From contig NZ_JACOPD010000005.1 of assembly GCF_014287955.1 (NCBI RefSeq), positions 1 to 64,000 on the forward strand: a stretch of 64,000 nt of DNA. The letters run 5' to 3'. Below the pieces are notes generated by a model. It was not told where the DNA came from. It saw only the letters and a list, made by a program, of their open reading frames with translations, and searched no databases. The stretch comes from Lachnospira hominis (ex Liu et al. 2021) (GTDB lineage: Bacteria > Bacillota > Clostridia > Lachnospirales > Lachnospiraceae). The position numbers and the translations under genes were made by a program. Below are positions 58,725 through 64,000 of this stretch, one piece after another. Positions within the stretch are counted from its first letter, which is position 1. Each line of letters starts with the position of its first letter.

Positions 58725-61511
58725 ATGGGTGTATATACACCAGACTCAAATAGAGTTGTACATTATACATATGCCGATATGACAGCTCGTCAGATTGTAC
58801 GTCCGGTTCATCTTGTACAGTATGACCAAGGCTTACCAATTATTGCGGTAAAACTGTATAATGACGGACTTGAATATACAATACCTGCAAACGCAACTGT
58901 TAATATTAGATGTGGCAAGGTTGATGGTAACTTTGTATATAATCCTGCATTGGGATGGGATTCTGCTATGCATACAGTTTACTTTGAAGTTACAAAGCAA
59001 ATGACTGCACTGGCAGGAGAAATAAATCCTATTGTGGAGATTGAGCTAAATAACAAGATTGTATCCAGTGGAGCTATTGCCGTACAGATTGATTTTAATC
59101 CTGTACAGGAACAGAGTATAAAATCAACAACTGAATATATCACAGGCAAACAATATGCTGAACAAGCTGTAGATGCAGCAGCGAGAGCATCTAATTCAGC
59201 AAATGAAGCCGCTGGGTATGCTAATACAGCATCTAAAAAAGCCGATGAATCATCATCATTCGCAGCAAGTTCAGCAAGTTCAGCAAGTTCAGCAAATTCC
59301 AGTATGTTGGATGCAAAAAAATATGCTGATAAGGCATCATTGTCAGCAGCTTCTGCTTCACAGAGTGCTACAGCGGCAGCAGACAGTGCAGACGAGGCAG
59401 AATCATATGCTGCATCATGGAAAGGGTCACTATTGCCGCAGGGAGTTGTAGCTTTTAGCGAACTTCCAACATCCGGGCTTGTCGCCGGACATCTGTATGC
59501 TGTAAAAGATAAATTCATATCCGACAGCAGATTTGAAGAGGGAGCAGGGCATCCGTATCCACAGGGAACATGTGTCTATTGGACAAAAGATAATAAGTGG
59601 AAGGTTTTGTCGGGAGTTTTAAGCCTTGAACTTACAAAGGCAGAATATGATGCACTTACAGACGCACAGAAGAAAAACGGAACAATCTATTATGTAAAAG
59701 ATGCAGACAACCTTATAGAAGCAGATGAAATAAACGGACTTGCAGTCGTGGCGACAAGCGGAAATTATAACGACCTAAAAAATAAGCCGTCTTCACTGCC
59801 AGCGTCTGATGTGTCAGACTGGGCAAAAGCAAAAACAAAGCCGTCATATACAGCTGGAGAAGTTGGACTTGATAAGGTCGGAAATTTCAAGGCGGTGTCA
59901 ACTGTTGCAAGTCAGGGATTATCTGATGCGGAAAAAAGTAACGCCAGGGCGAATATAGGTGCACAGGCGGCAGGCAGTTACGCCGCATTAACACACACGC
60001 ATGACGACAGATATTACACTGAATCAGAGACAGATACAAAGTTAAAAGAAAAGTTAAGTGCAATATTGAAAGGGTCCGCAAATGGTTTGGCTGAACTTGA
60101 TTCCACAGGCAAAGTCCCGGCTTCACAGCTTCCGTCATTCGTTGATGATGTAATTGAGGGCTATCTTTACAATGGAAAGCTATATAAGGAATTGGGGCAT
60201 ACAACGGAAATAAGCGGCGAATCGGGTAAGATATACGTTGATTTAAGCACGGAAAAGACTTACAGGTGGTCGGGAAGCACTTTCGTTGTAATATCTGATA
60301 CTCTTGCACTGGGGGAAACGTCAACGACAGCTTACAGGGGAGACAGAGGAAAGGCAGCATATGAACATTCACAGTCGGCTCATGCACGTACAGATGCAAC
60401 AAATACAGAAGCATCTGCGACAAACGGAAATCTAAAGATAAACGGAAATGAAACACAGGTTTACAGACACCCGGCTGGCACCAATCCACACGGAACGACA
60501 AAGGCAGATGTAGGTCTTGATAAGGTCGGAAATTTCAAGGCGGTGTCAACTGTTGCAAGTCAGGGATTATCTGATGCGGAAAAAAGTAACGCCAGGGCGA
60601 ATATAGGTGCACAGGCGGCTGGAACATATCTGACAGAACATCAGGATATAAGCGGAAAGCTTGACAATACAGCAACAGGTGCGAATTCACTTCTTTCAAA
60701 TCTCACAGCAAGCTGGACGGCAGCACCGACAGACGATACGAATTTTATACGACAGGATACCGGTGGCAAAAATGAATTTGGCAGGGTTAAATTTTCGACA
60801 TTGCTGACTTACATAAAATCAAAATTATCGAAGGTTGCCGCAAGCGGAGATTATAACGATTTGAGTAATAAACCGACTATTCCATCTGTTGGAAATGGAA
60901 CAGTGATTATTAAGCAAGCCGGAACGGTTAAGGGGGCATTTACAACGAACCAAAGTGGCAACACGACGGTGGAGCTTTCTGACAGTAATACTAATACTTG
61001 GCGTGGAATTCAGAATAATTTAACATCGGATTCAACATCAGATTCTTTATCAGCCGCACAGGGTAAAGTGCTAAAAGGATTAGTTGACAGTAAGGTAACT
61101 GAATCACAAAATGTGGCAACCGACCTTAATAACATAAAGTCAACAGGAATACATCATATATCTGCAAGCACATCAAATAATCCTACCGGTACGCATGGAA
61201 CTTTATTTGCAGAATTCAACGTAGGAACACCATATCAAATATGGCTTCCCGATAATTTAAACACTGCATATAAACGTAACTATACGACTTCGACATCATC
61301 GTGGGGAAAATGGACGCAGTTAAAATTTACAGATACAGTATATAGTGCTGCTACTCAGTCAGCAAACGGTCTTATGTCTCCGTCAGATAAAAAGAAGTTG
61401 GATGGCATAACAAGTGGAGCAAATGCAGTAATCAAAGTCATGTCAGCTACTGATTATAGTAAATTAACTGATGCACAGAAGAAAAATGGAACTATTTATC
61501 TAGTAAATTAA
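58725..61511 (+). CDS. BppU-type baseplate/receptor-binding fibre
   Basis: The 928-residue protein begins with a BppU-like domain (about 1-135, TARQIVRPVHLVQYDQGLPI and AIAVQIDFNPVQEQS), then an alanine- and serine-rich coiled coil (about 145-230) and a modular distal part. That part has two identical 104-base repeats (see the repeat entry), LTDAQKKNGTIYYVKD and a related ending LTDAQKKNGTIYLVN, and a pyocin-knob-like section (GTLFAEFNVGTPYQIWLPDN). The distal modules around 59430-60850 look more G+C-rich than the start, which suggests exchange between phages. It likely recognises the host surface. Confidence 0.78.
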   Translation: MGVYTPDSNRVVHYTYADMTARQIVRPVHLVQYDQGLPIIAVKLYNDGLEYTIPANATVNIRCGKVDGNFVYNPALGWDSAMHTVYFEVTKQMTALAGEINPIVEIELNNKIVSSGAIAVQIDFNPVQEQSIKSTTEYITGKQYAEQAVDAAARASNSANEAAGYANTASKKADESSSFAASSASSASSANSSMLDAKKYADKASLSAASASQSATAAADSADEAESYAASWKGSLLPQGVVAFSELPTSGLVAGHLYAVKDKFISDSRFEEGAGHPYPQGTCVYWTKDNKWKVLSGVLSLELTKAEYDALTDAQKKNGTIYYVKDADNLIEADEINGLAVVATSGNYNDLKNKPSSLPASDVSDWAKAKTKPSYTAGEVGLDKVGNFKAVSTVASQGLSDAEKSNARANIGAQAAGSYAALTHTHDDRYYTESETDTKLKEKLSAILKGSANGLAELDSTGKVPASQLPSFVDDVIEGYLYNGKLYKELGHTTEISGESGKIYVDLSTEKTYRWSGSTFVVISDTLALGETSTTAYRGDRGKAAYEHSQSAHARTDATNTEASATNGNLKINGNETQVYRHPAGTNPHGTTKADVGLDKVGNFKAVSTVASQGLSDAEKSNARANIGAQAAGTYLTEHQDISGKLDNTATGANSLLSNLTASWTAAPTDDTNFIRQDTGGKNEFGRVKFSTLLTYIKSKLSKVAASGDYNDLSNKPTIPSVGNGTVIIKQAGTVKGAFTTNQSGNTTVELSDSNTNTWRGIQNNLTSDSTSDSLSAAQGKVLKGLVDSKVTESQNVATDLNNIKSTGIHHISASTSNNPTGTHGTLFAEFNVGTPYQIWLPDNLNTAYKRNYTTSTSSWGKWTQLKFTDTVYSAATQSANGLMSPSDKKKLDGITSGANAVIKVMSATDYSKLTDAQKKNGTIYLVN
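59868..60619 (+). repeat. Identical 104-base direct repeats inside the fibre gene
   Basis: 59868-59971 and 60516-60619 are identical by eye over 104 bases and encode the same peptide, with VGNFKAVSTVASQGLSDAEK. They are 648 bases apart, a multiple of three, so recombination between them would delete or add 216 residues in frame. Confidence 0.85.
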
Positions 61512-61527
61512 TGAAAGGGAGAACGAC

Positions 61528-62400
61528 ATGGGAAAGATTTATTATAACGGCGTTGATTATTCGACACCGACATCTTCAGGCGTTGCCGGAGTAAAAGGTG
61601 CTGCGGAATCCGTCTACAGGACAGGCAATATAAATATTACTCCGGCAGATATCGGGCTGGGTAATATAAACAACACAGCCGATAAAGATAAGAGTGTAAA
61701 GTATGCAAACAATGCGGGATATGCGAACTATGTTAATAATGCTGATGATGTCAATGGTCATGAAATTGAAATAGGATATAACAATCCGGTGACGGATTAT
61801 ACAATGATTAACTTTTTTGCTGCATTTACATCAGATGATGATGAGATAATAATAAGACCTGTAGATGATGCTCTTGTAAGAGAATATTTTTCAATGGTAA
61901 CGACACAGGAGGTTATAAATGGCGTACTTACATTTGGCAACAATGATGATTACGGACTTAGGGCATATGCGGATAATTATGGCAGAATTGGGGACAGTTC
62001 AAAACAGTTTTATGAAGTATATGCAAATAAAATTTATGAAAATAAAACATTGTTATCAGACAAGTATGCTCCTAAAGCGGTTGAATTATATAATTCGACA
62101 AACACCGCATACAACGCAAACATAACTTTAAGTCAGAATGTCAGCAATTTTAAAACCATAGAGATATTTTTTGTCGATAACGACGGCGATGATAACAGCA
62201 TAAGAATAAGAGCAGCGGCGGAAAAATTCAAAATGAATTCGCACGCATACGTAAGTGGTACGTGGTACGACAAGTTTACGTATTATGCCGTAAGCGGTAC
62301 AAAGTTGAACTTCAGTTCTTCATATCAGAAAAATCAGGGTGGAGTTGTTGAAAGCGGTAATTATCATAAGATTTATAGGGTAGTCGGATATAAATATTAA
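61528..62400 (+). CDS. Distal tail fibre-like protein
   Basis: The 290-residue protein begins MGKIYYNGVDYSTPTSSGVA, followed by GNINITPADIGLGNINNTAD, a collar motif of phage fibres. It then has a trimeric-fibre-like centre with GLRAYADNYGRIGDSSKQFY and a small beta-rich end (GVVESGNYHKIYRVVGYKY). It probably forms a receptor-binding part. It starts 17 bases after the BppU-type gene. Confidence 0.68.
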   Translation: MGKIYYNGVDYSTPTSSGVAGVKGAAESVYRTGNINITPADIGLGNINNTADKDKSVKYANNAGYANYVNNADDVNGHEIEIGYNNPVTDYTMINFFAAFTSDDDEIIIRPVDDALVREYFSMVTTQEVINGVLTFGNNDDYGLRAYADNYGRIGDSSKQFYEVYANKIYENKTLLSDKYAPKAVELYNSTNTAYNANITLSQNVSNFKTIEIFFVDNDGDDNSIRIRAAAEKFKMNSHAYVSGTWYDKFTYYAVSGTKLNFSSSYQKNQGGVVESGNYHKIYRVVGYKY

Positions 62401-62437
62401 CAAAAATGATTAATGGAAATCTGTAAAAGGAGGAATT

Positions 62438-62773
62438 ATGGAATCTTGGTTTCAAATAATAATTACAATTTTTAGTTCGGTACTTGCGTCTTCTGGATTA
62501 TGGGCGTATTTATCAAAACGAACAGAAAACAAAGATGTAAAGACAGAGATGCTTATTGGATTAGCACATGATAGGATTATGTATCTTGGTATGTCGTACA
62601 TTGAGAGAGGATATATTACTCAGGATGAATACGAAAATTTGAAAGTATATCTTTTTGAACCATATGAAAAATTGGGAGGTAACGGTTCTGCTAAAAGAAC
62701 TATGCAGGAGGTCGATAAACTTCCAATACATAAATTTATTCAAAATAAGGAGGACGAACATGATGAAACTTAA
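62438..62773 (+). CDS. Holin-like membrane protein
   Basis: The 111-residue protein has an N-terminal transmembrane helix (about 3-24, WFQIIITIFSSVLASSGLWAY), a charged middle and an acidic tail. This is the form of small phage proteins encoded just before the holin, and may act as holin or antiholin. GGAGG precedes the ATG. It overlaps the next gene by 11 bases. Confidence 0.6.
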   Translation: MESWFQIIITIFSSVLASSGLWAYLSKRTENKDVKTEMLIGLAHDRIMYLGMSYIERGYITQDEYENLKVYLFEPYEKLGGNGSAKRTMQEVDKLPIHKFIQNKEDEHDET

Positions 62774-62975
62774 TGACAAGACTTACGACACACTGAAATG
62801 GATTGCAATGTATTTGCTTCCAGCGGCTGGTACTTTATATTTTGCTCTTGCAGGCATTTGGGGACTCCCATATGGTGAGCAGGTTGTTGGTACGATTACA
62901 GCTATTGATACATTCCTTGGAGTTATTCTTGGAATTAGCACAGCACAGTATAATAAGGCTAATAAAACGGAGTAG
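62763..62975 (+). CDS. Phage holin (phi-LC3-like)
   Basis: The 70-residue protein has two helices (about 15-33, WIAMYLLPAAGTLYFALAGI, and 40-60, VVGTITAIDTFLGVILGI) and a charged tail, as in phi-LC3 holins. It makes the membrane hole that lets the endolysin through. ATG 62763 or 62760 can serve as start after AAGGAGGA. A strong terminator follows, ending the late operon. Confidence 0.78.
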   Translation: MKLNDKTYDTLKWIAMYLLPAAGTLYFALAGIWGLPYGEQVVGTITAIDTFLGVILGISTAQYNKANKTE

Positions 62976-62987
62976 TGTCAGTATTTG

Positions 62988-63026
62988 TTAAGAGGGCGTG
63001 TGAATAGCATTCCCTCTTAATTTTTC
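62988..63026 (+). terminator. Intrinsic terminator at the end of the late operon
   Basis: TTAAGAGGG (62988-62996) pairs with CCCTCTTAA (63012-63020), followed by TTTTT. Confidence 0.85.
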
Positions 63027-63082
63027 CGTACGTAGGTTACTGGTAAAAAGATTATGATTACCTCAAGACTGGAGGTGATTGT

Positions 63083-63265
63083 ATGAAAGATAAACTTTTA
63101 TTATCTATAAAGGAGACATCAGATTTATTTGGTATAGGTCAGCACCGATTAAGGGATATAATCCGTGAAGATTATGATTATAAATATCATTTAATGGTTG
63201 GTCGTGTTATAAAGATAAAAAGACAATCATTTGAAGAATTTATAAGCAAAGTAGAGCAGATATAA
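63083..63265 (+). CDS. xis: Excisionase (Tn916 Xis-like)
   Basis: The 60-residue protein has LLSIKETSDLFGIGQHRLRD and GRVIKIKRQSFEEFI, a MerR-like winged helix of Tn916-type excisionases. It helps the integrase to excise the prophage. The ATG follows GGAGGTG. It lies 78 bases before the integrase gene, the usual xis-int order. Confidence 0.85.
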   Translation: MKDKLLLSIKETSDLFGIGQHRLRDIIREDYDYKYHLMVGRVIKIKRQSFEEFISKVEQI

Positions 63266-63277
63266 AATATCGACAAG

Positions 63278-63325
63278 GTGCCCTGGATGTGATATTATTA
63301 TTTAGTATTCATTCGAGGCACTTTT
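63278..63325 (+). promoter_or_regulatory. Long hairpin between xis and int
   Basis: GTGCC (63278-63282) pairs with GGCAC (63317-63321) around a 34-base loop, followed by TTTTT. It may act as a weak terminator or attenuator that limits integrase expression. Confidence 0.35.
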
Positions 63326-63343
63326 TAATGGAGGGCTGAGAAT

Positions 63344-64000
63344 ATGGCAAATAAAACTAAATCTGAAAAAAACAAACCGAAAAGAAAAACGTTGAGGGCT
63401 GACGAATACTATAACTCAAAAACGAAAAGGTATGAGTATCATTATAAAGATGCTCTTGGAAAGGAAAGAGTGGTAAGCTCATATAGACTCGAACCTACGG
63501 ATCAATTACCAAAAGGTAAGCGTTCGGGGAAAAGTTTACGTGAAAAGGAGGCAGAATTAAAAGTACAGTTAGAAAATAATATCGACATGGACGGAGCTAA
63601 ACTCACATTATTAGAAGTAATAGATAGATATCTTAAACACTTATATAATAGGAAAGAACTAACTCATAATACTAAGGTTGGATATAACACAACCATAAAA
63701 ACATTAGCACAGTACAAACTTGGTCACATGGAAATAGGTAAAATCAAACCAGAGCATTGTGAAGAATGGCTTTCAGATATGAAGAAAAAGCATAGAGGCT
63801 CAAGTATTCAGACTCAAATTAGTCTTATAAAAAGATCATTTGAATATGCAATCGATTATGATTACATAGTAAAAAATCCTTTCAGACGTATTACTACTGA
63901 TAAGAGTGATAGTAAGAAAATGGAAGCAATATCAATTCGGGATATGCAGCGATTCCTTGAATTTTGTTCAAAGGATGCTCATAGTGCTCATTGTTATGAC
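63344..64000 (+). CDS. int: Tyrosine integrase, Tn916 type (N-terminal 219 residues)
   Basis: The frame runs off the window. Residues about 1-75 resemble the N-terminal arm-binding domain of Tn916 integrase (RKTLRADEYYNSKTKRYEYH, KSLREKEAELK), and 90-190 the SAM-like core-binding domain (LEVIDRYLKHLYNRKELTHN, EIGKIKPEHCEEWLSDM). The catalytic domain lies outside. The ATG follows GGAGGG. With the upstream xis it marks the right end of the prophage, so the att site and boundary should lie soon after the window edge. Confidence 0.9.
   Translation, partial: MANKTKSEKNKPKRKTLRADEYYNSKTKRYEYHYKDALGKERVVSSYRLEPTDQLPKGKRSGKSLREKEAELKVQLENNIDMDGAKLTLLEVIDRYLKHLYNRKELTHNTKVGYNTTIKTLAQYKLGHMEIGKIKPEHCEEWLSDMKKKHRGSSIQTQISLIKRSFEYAIDYDYIVKNPFRRITTDKSDSKKMEAISIRDMQRFLEFCSKDAHSAHCYD

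Overview
The window joins a short stretch of host chromosome (1 to about 5.0 kb) to most of a large prophage (about 5.1 kb to beyond the right edge). The DNA is A+T-rich. The host genes are the 3' end of a 23S rRNA, a pyrimidine-nucleoside phosphorylase, CheV, a SIR2-like protein and a lysine/glutamate-rich membrane protein. Their style, the strong Shine-Dalgarno sites and the phage families fit a motile, anaerobic Clostridia host, most likely Lachnospiraceae. This placement is inferred from family resemblance only.

The prophage is a long-tailed, HK97-type siphovirus-like element. Almost every gene is on the + strand. Layout: 5.2-17.8 kb, many small genes, most with their own terminator and many with their own promoter-like element, including three DUF6353-like membrane paralogues and a protein with a diversity-generating-retroelement-like variable tail; 17.8-25.3 kb, replication (one 1444-residue SF3 helicase-primase-family B polymerase fusion, an SSB-like protein, a methyltransferase-fold protein without its catalytic motif, a DEAD/SNF2-type helicase, a Bro-N protein); 25.3-31.8 kb, tightly overlapping small metabolic and unknown genes (HAD, MazG, ThyX-like, DUF3307); 31.8-33.3 kb, a ribbon-helix-helix gene, a three-copy palindromic repeat and an independently expressed cargo gene; 33.4-37.1 kb, two nucleases and a 929-residue protein with the DFDGD catalytic motif of multisubunit-type RNA polymerases; 37.3-42.9 kb, a large hairpin, HNH nuclease, connector-like genes and a set of tagged proteins; 42.9-63.0 kb, terminase, portal, protease-capsid fusion, neck, tail, tape measure, baseplate, fibres and lysis genes; 63.1 kb to the edge, excisionase and a Tn916-type integrase cut by the window end.

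Three observations may belong to one system. First, at least 16 intergenic copies of a fixed-length 28-nt element (TTCGC, 5 nt, usually TTACA, 5 nt, then TATTATGA or close) stand in front of small genes and in front of three structured RNAs, and look like phage-specific promoters. Second, the 929-residue RNA-polymerase-like protein is a candidate enzyme to read them. Third, that protein carries a variant of a short H-x-G...GMKWG peptide that is found intact in four otherwise unrelated proteins here, including a papain-fold deamidase-like toxin. I propose, as inference, that the peptide marks proteins that travel in the virion, so that an injected polymerase and injected effectors act at the start of infection.

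No lysogeny repressor of the CI type, no reverse transcriptase, no CRISPR array and no insertion sequence could be recognised in the window. The right attachment site lies outside it.
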